This document shows, in pieces, positions 51,266 to 58,559 of a stretch of DNA of 64,000 bases (position 1 is its first letter; each line of letters starts with the position of its first letter). The position numbers were made by a program, and so were the translations under genes. This DNA is from Ruminiclostridium cellobioparum DSM 1351 = ATCC 15832 (lineage in GTDB: Bacteria > Bacillota > Clostridia > Acetivibrionales > DSM-1351). The notes below the pieces were generated by a model that was given only the letters and a program-made list of their open reading frames with translations, had not been told where the DNA came from and searched no databases. Location of the stretch: NCBI RefSeq assembly GCF_000621505.1, contig NZ_JHYD01000033.1:1-64000 (forward strand). The letters are read 5' to 3'.

Positions 51266-51940
51266 TTAATTAAAGCTGTTTTTATTGATTTCAAATTCAT
51301 TCTTATTATAGTTCAGCATATTCTCATCCCTCATGCTGCTCAATTCCCTGGATAGGGCACTCCGGTTGACACAGAGGAAATCCGCCAGTTCATCGCGGGA
51401 AAACGGGATTCTGAATTTATTTGAACCGTGCTTTTGCATTTGCATGGTAAAATAGGCTATAAGCTTTTCACGGGTTGTCCTCTGTGAAAGAATATCCATT
51501 CTGTTGTTTAAAAGTATGTTTTTCCGGGCAATCAGCTGAAGCATATTTTTAATCAAAGTTGAATGAAAGCTGCAGGCTGAGCTGCAGGTGGTCACTATTC
51601 TGCTGAAGCGTATGAAAAGCACATTGCAGCCGGTGGTAGTCAAAACGGTGACGGGTATCCTGCTCAAATTGGCGCAGGCGAAGGCTTCTCCGAATATATC
51701 CCCTTCCGACAGCTCGGACATAATGGTCCTGTTGCCCATAACATCCTCTTTGACTATCTGGGCAGACCCCGATAGGATTATGCCCACCGAAGATACCCGG
51801 CTTTCAGCAAGAAAAATTATATCATTTTTGTTGTATTCCTGTGTTCTGGCTCCAAGGCAGCCAAGCAGGCTGTCATATTGGCTTTCATCTATATTTTCAA
51901 ATATGGCGACGGTTTTAAGCAATTCAAAATAATCCTTCAT
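51266..51940 (-). CDS. Crp/Fnr family transcriptional regulator
   Basis: A 224-residue protein with a cNMP-binding fold (GIILSGSAQIVKEDVMGNRT, EGDIFGEAFACA) and a C-terminal winged helix (FSRDELADFLCVNRSALSRE). It contains several Cys residues (CACANLSR, TTCSSACSF) that could take part in redox or metal sensing. ATG 51940 follows AGGAG on its strand. It is divergent from hcp and probably controls it, as HcpR does in other anaerobes. Confidence 0.87.
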   Translation of the reverse strand: MKDYFELLKTVAIFENIDESQYDSLLGCLGARTQEYNKNDIIFLAESRVSSVGIILSGSAQIVKEDVMGNRTIMSELSEGDIFGEAFACANLSRIPVTVLTTTGCNVLFIRFSRIVTTCSSACSFHSTLIKNMLQLIARKNILLNNRMDILSQRTTREKLIAYFTMQMQKHGSNKFRIPFSRDELADFLCVNRSALSRELSSMRDENMLNYNKNEFEINKNSFN

Positions 51941-51953
51941 AAATTTTTCTCCT

Positions 51954-51969
51954 GGTTGCAAATGCAACC
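51954..51969. promoter_or_regulatory. Palindromic operator-like site between the Crp regulator and hcp
   Basis: GGTTGCAAATGCAACC has perfect 7-bp arms around AA. It lies 14 bases before the regulator start on its strand and about 100 bp upstream of hcp. It is a good candidate for the regulator's own binding site; that assignment is inference. Confidence 0.55.
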
Positions 51970-52065
51970 GATTTAATGTCATAAGTCTAGTACAATAAGC
52001 ACATAAAGTCAATCACAAATCTTAACAGAATTAAAAATAACCTAAATATAAGGAGGCAATTTTTT

Positions 52066-53628
52066 ATGTCAGAAATGTTTTGTTTTCAATGTGAGCAAAC
52101 TGCAGGTGGAAAGGGATGTACCGGAGCTGCAGGAGTGTGCGGCAAGAAAGCCGATACATCAAATTTTCAGGATGAACTTACAGGTGCGCTGATAGGACTT
52201 GCAAAAGCGGCTGAAAAGGGCCGGCCCACAGCACAGACTCATAAGGTTGTTATCGAAGGTTTGTTCACCACCATTACAAATGTAAGCTTTGATAACGCAT
52301 CAATCAAGAGACAGATTGCGAATATTGAAAAGGAAAAAGCACAGCTTGGTTCTGCATTTGCAGCAAACTACGATATGCAGAAGCTCTGGAATGATAACGA
52401 AGATATCCGTTCCTTGAAGTCACTGATACTCTTCGGAATCCGTGGAATGGCGGCATATGCCTACCATGCATTGGTTCTGGGCTATAACAATGATGAAGTA
52501 AACGATTTCTTCTATAAGGCACTGAAAGCAATCGGAGAGGATCTCAATGCAGATGCCCTTCTTCCCATAGTATTGGAAACCGGTAAGGTAAATCTCGCCT
52601 GTATGGCCATGCTTGACCAGGCAAACACTGAAACTTACGGTACTCCTGTTCCGACCAAAGTACCTTTGACAATCGAAAAAGGACCTTTCATAGTAATTTC
52701 AGGTCACGATCTCTATGATCTGTACCAATTGCTTGAACAGACAAAGGATAAGGGCATAAATATCTATACTCATGGCGAAATGCTTCCTGCACATGCATAT
52801 CCAAAGCTTAAGGCCTATCCGCATCTCAAGGGTAATTTCGGAACTGCATGGCAGAACCAGCAGAAGGAATTTGACAATTTACCCGGTGCCGTTTTATTCA
52901 CAACAAACTGCCTGATGCCCACAAAGCCAAGCTATCATGACAGAGTATTCACAACCGAGGTTGTCGCATATCCCGAAATGGTTCATATTGATGATGACAA
53001 GGATTTCACGCCTGTTATAAATAAAGCTCTGGAATTGGGCGGTTATAAGGAAGACAGGAGAATGACCGGTATTAACGGCGGAGATACTGTTACAACAGGT
53101 TTTGCAAGAGGAACTGTCCTTTCGGTTGCCGATAAGGTTATCGATGCGGTCAAGGCCGGAGCAATCAAGCACTTCTTCCTTGTGGGCGGCTGTGACGGAG
53201 CCAAGGTTGGCAGAAACTACTATACCGAGTTTGTTCAGAAGACTCCGAAAGACACTGTTATACTGACCCTTGCCTGTGGAAAGTTCCGTTTCAACGATCT
53301 TGATATCGGCGAGATCGGCGGTCTCCCAAGAATAATGGACATGGGCCAGTGCAATGATGCCTACAGTGCGATCCAGGTTGCTTCCGCACTTGCAGGAGCT
53401 TTTGAATGTGATATAAATGAGCTGCCGTTGTCCCTTGTGCTTTCATGGTATGAACAGAAGGCGGTATGTATCCTTCTGACCCTGCTCTCCCTTGGAATCA
53501 AGAACATTTATCTTGGGCCTACACTGCCGGCGTTTATATCTCCAAATGTTCTTAATATACTGGTTGAGAACTTCAACATCAGCCCTGTTTCAACTCCGGA
53601 TGCTGATTTGAAAAAGATTCTCGGCTGA
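52066..53628 (+). CDS. hcp: Hybrid cluster protein (hydroxylamine reductase)
   Basis: A 520-residue protein with the N-terminal four-Cys cluster (CFQCEQTAGGKGCTGAAGVC), the middle Cys/Glu ligand regions (INGGDTVTTGFARGTVLSVA, FLVGGCDGAKVGRNYY, TLACGKFRFND) and LSWYEQKAVCILLTLLSLG near the end. Hcp handles NO or hydroxylamine under nitrosative stress. GGAGG precedes ATG 52066. It is divergent from the Crp/Fnr regulator gene. Confidence 0.95.
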   Translation: MSEMFCFQCEQTAGGKGCTGAAGVCGKKADTSNFQDELTGALIGLAKAAEKGRPTAQTHKVVIEGLFTTITNVSFDNASIKRQIANIEKEKAQLGSAFAANYDMQKLWNDNEDIRSLKSLILFGIRGMAAYAYHALVLGYNNDEVNDFFYKALKAIGEDLNADALLPIVLETGKVNLACMAMLDQANTETYGTPVPTKVPLTIEKGPFIVISGHDLYDLYQLLEQTKDKGINIYTHGEMLPAHAYPKLKAYPHLKGNFGTAWQNQQKEFDNLPGAVLFTTNCLMPTKPSYHDRVFTTEVVAYPEMVHIDDDKDFTPVINKALELGGYKEDRRMTGINGGDTVTTGFARGTVLSVADKVIDAVKAGAIKHFFLVGGCDGAKVGRNYYTEFVQKTPKDTVILTLACGKFRFNDLDIGEIGGLPRIMDMGQCNDAYSAIQVASALAGAFECDINELPLSLVLSWYEQKAVCILLTLLSLGIKNIYLGPTLPAFISPNVLNILVENFNISPVSTPDADLKKILG

Positions 53629-53708
53629 TGTGAAGCTGTAAATTATAAAGCCCTCAAGAAATATTTACTATAAAACAAACCTATAAAAATTGAAGTCTTG
53701 TCCATTTC

Positions 53709-53759
53709 ATGCAAAGCAGCTTCTTACAGCAGGGTACCTGTAAGGAGCTGCTTTTGCAT
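53709..53759 (+). terminator. Terminator after hcp
   Basis: ATGCAAAGCAGCT (53709-53721) pairs with AGCTGCTTTTGCAT (53746-53759) with an inner CTTACAG/CTGTAAG stem. It is a long hairpin and could also be an RNA element. The rest of 53629-53890 has no gene. Confidence 0.7.
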
Positions 53760-53890
53760 GTATAAAAAGCTGGTGTTGGACCACTGGACATATTTTAAAT
53801 ATATGGATATACTCTTATTGAGAAATACTAAGAGAAATATTAAGATAAAAGGGAAATACTAAGGAAAATATTAATAAGAGGAAGTGGAAC

Positions 53891-54298
53891 GTGAGAAATT
53901 TTCTATCGGAATTCAAAGAATTCATATCCAGGGGCAGTGTTGTTGACCTGGCTGTCGGTATCATAATCGGTTCGGCATTCACAGCCATTGTCACTTCGCT
54001 GGTAAACCAGGTGATCATGCCGGGAATAGGCTTTCTGATCGGAAGGATCAATTTCGCCGATTTCAGGTGGACACTTGCTCCGGCTTCGGGTGACAAGCCT
54101 GAAGTTGCAATATATTATGGTGCCTTCATACAGCAAATCATTAATTTTATCATAATTTCATTTGTTGTGTTCTCCATGGTCAAAATGATCAATGTATTGC
54201 GGAGAAAAAAGAAGGAGGAGGAGAAGCCTCCGGTGCCATCTCCCGAAGTTCAGCTGCTGACTGAAATCAGGGATTTGTTGAAAGAGAACCGAAAATAA
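53891..54298 (+). CDS. mscL: Large-conductance mechanosensitive channel MscL
   Basis: A 135-residue protein with the MscL start (FLSEFKEFISRGSVVDLAVG), the pore helix IIIGSAFTAIVTSLVNQVIMP and a second helix, then a charged C-terminal helix. MscL releases solutes on hypo-osmotic shock. It begins with GTG at 53891 after AGGAAGTGG. Confidence 0.95.
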   Translation: MRNFLSEFKEFISRGSVVDLAVGIIIGSAFTAIVTSLVNQVIMPGIGFLIGRINFADFRWTLAPASGDKPEVAIYYGAFIQQIINFIIISFVVFSMVKMINVLRRKKKEEEKPPVPSPEVQLLTEIRDLLKENRK

Positions 54299-54314
54299 AA
54301 ACAGGACGATATAA

Positions 54315-54666
54315 ATTAATGCATTGTGCTGATTAATTTAAATTTTGCTTTAACTAAGTAACTTTTTTATATCAACTGGTAACTTCCGCACTAACTTCAT
54401 AAAATAAGGGTGCACCCAAAACAATTACAAAAATTGTATCGACTCATTTAAAGCGGTTTTGCCGTCGTTCAAACTCGACATCCTGTCTCGGTTTGAAGCT
54501 CAAAGCAGCGTCCTGCTGCTTTGACGGCAAAACCACTTTAATTTTGTCGACAATTTATAGCAATTGTTTTTACCGTGCATCTTATTTTATGAAGTTGTCC
54601 TCTCGTACCAGTTGATTTCAAATAATTGTAAGGCAAAACAAAATTTCAAATAGCACAACGGGTTAA
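54315..54666. repeat. Long palindromic element B
   Basis: A 246-bp core palindrome (54371-54616, ATCAACTGGT to GTACCAGTTGAT) with outer arms that pair TTAATGCATTGTGC (about 54316) with GCACAACGGGTTAA (54653-54666). The central part has GCCGTC (54461-54466)/GACGGC (54523-54528), hairpin TTCAAAC (54468-54474)/GTTTGAA (54491-54497), and hairpin CAAAGCAGC (54501-54509)/GCTGCTTTG (54515-54523) with loop GTCCT. It fills most of the gap 54299-54752. Confidence 0.8.
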
Positions 54667-54679
54667 TTTACTGTAAAAG

Positions 54680-54709
54680 AAAAAGCAGACCGGATTGGCT
54701 CCGGCCTGC
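54680..54709 (-). terminator. Terminator of the CAP-domain gene
   Basis: GCAGACCGG (54685-54693) pairs with CCGGCCTGC (54701-54709). On the minus strand it is followed by a T-rich run at 54674-54684. Confidence 0.75.
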
Positions 54710-54752
54710 ATTACGCTGATATAAAACTGATTATTCTGATTTAAAATCTTGA

Positions 54753-55727
54753 TTATCCTATAAACTGTTGTGTCCAGTATAATCTTCCGCTGGAATTCTT
54801 GGCTATACCTACACCGATTTGGGTAAAGGATGAGTTAAGGATGTTTGCTCTGTGTCCGGGTGAATTCATCCAGCCCTGCATAACCTGTTCAGGTGATGTC
54901 TGTCCCATTGCGATATTCTCGCCGGCAGTTCTGTAGCTGATTCCGTACTTTTTCATCATATCAAAAGGTGAGCCATAGGTTGGTGAATTATGGTCGAAGT
55001 AATTATTCTTTGCCATATCCTGTGATTTAAGGGTAGCTACCTTGCTCAGCTCGGTATTCATCTTTAATGGCTTGAGTCCTGCTTTGGATCTTTCTGCATT
55101 AACCAGGTCAACTACTTTCTTTTGAAATGCACTGTAATCCCCGTTGGTGGTGCTTGGTGCCGGTTTGGTTGTTCCTGTCGGTTTTGTTGTGCCGGTAGTT
55201 GGTTTTGAAGCAGGCTTTGTTGTGGAAGGCTTGCTGGAAGCCGGCTTTGCCGTAGTTGTTTTGCTGCAGTTTGAATTATTTGTTAATTTAGCTGATAAAG
55301 AACCGGTATATGATTTGATTATTTCTTCCAATTTTGATTTTACGGAAGTTACGCTATTTTGCTGATTATTTGAGCTTTTAGCTGAATTTGTCTTTGGGCA
55401 ATTTTGAGTGTTTTTTACTGAAGTACTTACATTCAATACCTTTGGTTCACCGGATTTATCGCCGGTATTCAGGACTGTATTCTGAGGCTGATTATTACCG
55501 GCAGCCACATTTCCTTCCAAGGTTTTAAATGCGGTATCGACTGCTGCCGATACAGGAGTTTGCTCCTTGACGGCTTCGCTGTTTAAAGCGGCAGCTTCGG
55601 CCGGCCTGCTGTTATCAGCGGCAGCTTTGTTTCCTGACACATTTGCATTGCTGCTGAATGCAAAGAATGATACGAGTACAGCACATGCTGCGATACTTGA
55701 TATAACTGTTGTTTTTTTATTATTCAT
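54753..55727 (-). CDS. Secreted CAP/SCP-domain protein (YkwD-like)
   Basis: A 324-residue protein with an N-terminal signal peptide or anchor (TTVISSIAACAVLVSFFAFS), a long Ser/Asn-rich region, a Pro/Thr/Lys linker (about residues 165-195) and a C-terminal CAP domain (LVNAERSKAGLKPLKMNTEL, MAKNNYFDHNSPTYGSPF, GENIAMGQTSPEQVMQGWMN, SPGHRANILNSSFTQIGVGI). Such YkwD-like proteins are exported and linked to the cell wall or spores. ATG 55727 follows GGAGG on its strand. Confidence 0.9.
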   Translation of the reverse strand: MNNKKTTVISSIAACAVLVSFFAFSSNANVSGNKAAADNSRPAEAAALNSEAVKEQTPVSAAVDTAFKTLEGNVAAGNNQPQNTVLNTGDKSGEPKVLNVSTSVKNTQNCPKTNSAKSSNNQQNSVTSVKSKLEEIIKSYTGSLSAKLTNNSNCSKTTTAKPASSKPSTTKPASKPTTGTTKPTGTTKPAPSTTNGDYSAFQKKVVDLVNAERSKAGLKPLKMNTELSKVATLKSQDMAKNNYFDHNSPTYGSPFDMMKKYGISYRTAGENIAMGQTSPEQVMQGWMNSPGHRANILNSSFTQIGVGIAKNSSGRLYWTQQFIG

Positions 55728-55769
55728 GTTTACCTCCATTAGTTTCGACTAAATTTTACGTGCTTCTTC

Positions 55770-55990
55770 ATGCCCATAATCAGCGTTTGTGACGATGCTT
55801 CTGTTCAATGCTTCGTTCAGCGTAAATATTTATCAGCTACCGGGGTATGGACATTATGTTAACACTGCTTTCTGTGAGAAACAACCCCCCAATTTATGGT
55901 AACCCGCTTAAGTGTAAGCTTACAAGGTTTTGGAAAAAAGGAGTAAAACCTTGAGGCGGCAGGGATAGCCCTTGGTTAAGTTGACATAAA
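55770..55990 (-). promoter_or_regulatory. Structured leader of the CAP gene, possible c-di-AMP (ydaO-type) riboswitch
   Basis: On the minus strand the region upstream of the CAP gene contains a hairpin AAGGTTTT/AAAACCTT (55930s-55950s), then CGGGTTACC followed by ATTGGGGGGTTG, and 3' of it TACCCCGGTAGCTGAT. This order recalls the conserved core of the ydaO/yuaA c-di-AMP riboswitch, which is known upstream of cell-wall genes in clostridia, but I cannot align the P1 stem confidently. The remainder to 56114 holds the ZIP gene promoter region. Confidence 0.35.
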
Positions 55991-56051
55991 ATTAACGATA
56001 AAAATAATTGAAATTTGTTTATTTGGACTAAAAATATATTATTATTTACTG

Positions 56052-56066
56052 TTTACCTATGGTAAA
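56052..56066. promoter_or_regulatory. Short palindrome upstream of the ZIP transporter gene
   Basis: TTTACC (56052-56057) and GGTAAA (56061-56066) are inverted around TAT, about 50 bp before the gene. It could be an operator for a metal-dependent repressor, but the evidence is positional only. Confidence 0.3.
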
Positions 56067-56114
56067 ATGGGGGAATAAATGAAACAGAATCCGGAGGAAA
56101 GGCGGTAAAACAAA

Positions 56115-56933
56115 GTGTTGGAATGGATAAGCAATCAGAATCACATATTTCAAGCCCTGCTGGCAACTCTGATGACCTGGGCAATGACTGCACTCGGAGC
56201 GGCAATGGTATTCTTTTTTAAGGAGATAAACAGACGTGTTTTAAACACCATGCTGGGTTTTGCTGCTGGAATTATGATTGCCGCAAGCTTCTGGTCACTC
56301 CTGGCACCGGCTATTGAAATGGCCGGAGATGCACCCATACCTGCCTGGCTGGTGGCCACGATAGGTTTCTTAGGTGGTGCAGGCTTTTTATATCTGGCAG
56401 ACAAATTAATCCCGCATATGCACCTTAACTCCAAGGATGGGGAGGCAGAAGGGATTTCTACCAAGCTGAAGCGCAGTATTTTATTGGTTTTTTCAATAAC
56501 GCTGCACAACATACCGGAGGGACTTGCCGTAGGTGTGGCTTTTGGAGCAGTTGCAGGCGGAATAACCGACGGAACGCTGATGTCTGCTCTGGCAATTGCA
56601 ATCGGTATTGGTTTGCAGAACTTCCCGGAGGGGGCGGCAGTTTCAATTCCGCTCAGGAGGGAAGGATTATCGCGCAGAAGGAGCTTTTTCTACGGACAGG
56701 CTTCCGGTATAGTTGAGCCCATTGCAGGTGTGCTGGGAGCGGCCCTGGTTATGTTCGTAAAGCCTGTTCTGCCATATGCACTGGCCTTTGCCGCCGGCGC
56801 AATGATATTCGTTGTGGTGGAGGAGCTCATTCCGGAGGCGCAGAGCGGCTCCCATGAAAGTACTCACCTGGCTACCATAGGCTGTATATTAGGATTTGCA
56901 ATTATGATGATATTGGATGTGGCCCTGGGATAA
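56115..56933 (+). CDS. ZIP family metal transporter
   Basis: A 272-residue protein with eight predicted membrane segments and the ZIP metal-site motifs HNIPEGLAVGVAFG and NFPEGAAVSIPLRREG, plus VVEELIPEAQ near the end. It resembles ZupT-like importers of Zn2+ or Fe2+. It starts at GTG 56115 with GGAGGAAAGGCGG upstream. Confidence 0.92.
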   Translation: MLEWISNQNHIFQALLATLMTWAMTALGAAMVFFFKEINRRVLNTMLGFAAGIMIAASFWSLLAPAIEMAGDAPIPAWLVATIGFLGGAGFLYLADKLIPHMHLNSKDGEAEGISTKLKRSILLVFSITLHNIPEGLAVGVAFGAVAGGITDGTLMSALAIAIGIGLQNFPEGAAVSIPLRREGLSRRRSFFYGQASGIVEPIAGVLGAALVMFVKPVLPYALAFAAGAMIFVVVEELIPEAQSGSHESTHLATIGCILGFAIMMILDVALG

Positions 56934-57007
56934 AAAAGAGTGTGTCACGTGCTGCTGGAAAGCTGAGCGACAATTTAACTGGCACTGCGGGTTAAATTAT
57001 ATTTCAA

Positions 57008-57233
57008 TTAACCTGTTGTGCTAATTGAAATTTTGTATTTGCTTTACAGATAGATTTAATCAAAAGCAACTGGTACGTGAGTATAACTTCATGAAATAAG
57101 ATGCACAGTTAAAAACAATTTACCGCAATTGTTTTGGGTGCGCCTTATTTTATGAAGTTAGTACGGAAAGTACCAGTTGATATAAAAATTAAAAAGGTAA
57201 AGCAAAATTTAAAGCAATCGCACAACGCGTTAA
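57008..57233. repeat. Long palindromic element C (short form, opposite orientation)
   Basis: TTAACCTGTTGTGC (57008) pairs with GCACAACGCGTTAA (57220-57233); ACTGGTACGTGAG and AACTTCATGAAATAAG pair with CTTATTTTATGAAGTT and GTACCAGT. The two arm types are swapped left to right relative to elements A and B, so it is inserted in the opposite direction. The two-hairpin centre is missing. It ends two bases before the AraC stop codon. Confidence 0.78.
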
Positions 57234-57234
57234 C

Positions 57235-58086
57235 TTAACTGATTACGCTGGTGCGCTTTTCTACTGAAGGCGGGATGCCATAGTATTTTTTATACAGCTT
57301 GCTGAAGTAATATGCATCCTCGTAGCCTACATTTCTTGCAACCGTTTTGATGGGAATATTGCCTGCATTCAAAAGCTCATTGGCCTTGGTCAGGCGGATA
57401 CGTATCAGATGATTGATAGGCGATTCCCCGGTCTCTTCCTTGAATATCTTGGATATGTATACAGGACTCAGGTACATGTTATGGGCGAGCCTGTATAAGG
57501 AAATGGGCTTCATATAATTCTGGCTCAGATATTCCAGTATTGTATTTACCACATTGGTTTTTTCTGAATTTGCAAAATTAAGTCTGGCTTTTTCGGACTT
57601 ATCCTTGTTTGCATTCATTCCCCTGTACAGCAGAGAGGTGAGTTTAAGAATACTCGCCTTAATCATCAGATCACAGTAAGGCTCATTCTTTTCCTGTTCG
57701 GATAAGGTTTCGTTGACGCATTTTAAAATATCCGGCTGAAACAGCGGCATGGAATAAATTATCCCGGCGTCGGGTTCAATCAGATAATTCGGCGGCAGAT
57801 TTTTTATCTGAAAATCGCCCAGGGCGTAATTGAATTCTTCCACCTGAACACCTTCGGGTATGATCTTAAGGTGTTTTAAACCAGGTTTGACTATTACGAT
57901 ATTACCCTTTGTCACCTCATATCTGACATCGTCAATAACATATGTGAAATTGCCGGCCAATATGATTTTAACCTCCGTGAAGTCATGAACGTGATAACTC
58001 ATGGGTTTTTCACAGTCGGCTACATTAATAAATGCGTACAGTAAGGTGGGATTAAAGCATTCAGCTCTTACTTCGGGCATACACAA
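57235..58086 (-). CDS. AraC family transcriptional regulator
   Basis: A 283-residue protein with an N-terminal cupin (YHVHDFTEVKIILAGNFTYV, GNIVIVKPGLKHLKI) and a C-terminal AraC double helix-turn-helix (LYRLAHNMYLSPVYISKIFK, ARNVGYEDAYYFSKLYKKYY). Cupin-AraC proteins usually sense sugars or related metabolites. A TTG start at 58086 has GGAG nine bases upstream; ATG 58080 is also possible. It is divergent from the ABC exporter pair. Confidence 0.9.
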   Translation of the reverse strand: MCMPEVRAECFNPTLLYAFINVADCEKPMSYHVHDFTEVKIILAGNFTYVIDDVRYEVTKGNIVIVKPGLKHLKIIPEGVQVEEFNYALGDFQIKNLPPNYLIEPDAGIIYSMPLFQPDILKCVNETLSEQEKNEPYCDLMIKASILKLTSLLYRGMNANKDKSEKARLNFANSEKTNVVNTILEYLSQNYMKPISLYRLAHNMYLSPVYISKIFKEETGESPINHLIRIRLTKANELLNAGNIPIKTVARNVGYEDAYYFSKLYKKYYGIPPSVEKRTSVIS

Positions 58087-58323
58087 AAGAAATCACTCCA
58101 TTGCAGTCATTTTAAAAGCAAATTAAAAACAAAGTTAAAACCAAAATAAAAACATAGTATAATACATATTTACAGCATTTAAGGCTTTGTATGCCTATTT
58201 TTACAGAACAATTTGCATATATATTTACAATAATATGTATACAGTATTAATTTATATGTTATCACAAACTTACCCCGATTCCAATCATATTCATTAATAA
58301 TGTTATTCGGCACATAGGATAAA

Positions 58324-58380
58324 AATATCCATCACCAGGTAAAGAATATCCATTTTATAAGAGGGTTTACTCTTTATAAT
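58324..58380 (+). promoter_or_regulatory. AraC-type direct-repeat operator and promoter before the ABC exporter genes
   Basis: AATATCCAT occurs at 58324-58332 and 58345-58353, exactly 21 bp apart, the two-helical-turn spacing of AraC half-sites. TATAAT at 58375-58380 follows; the -35 region at 58352-58357 (ATTTTA) is poor and overlaps the second repeat, as in activator-dependent promoters. The rest of 58087-58559 is AT-rich without a gene. Confidence 0.6.
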
Positions 58381-58559
58381 AGTACTAAGGTCAATAACTA
58401 TGGACTCAAATAAAAACTACGGCAAAAGTGTGGTAAAAGCGTTGTAAAAGCGGCTTGAGAGCTTGATCCGCCTGAAGGTGACGGCTTTAACCTCAATTGA
58501 ATTTGTAAATTAATTTGTGAATTAAATTTGTGAATTAAAATGGAAGGAATTACTTATTT

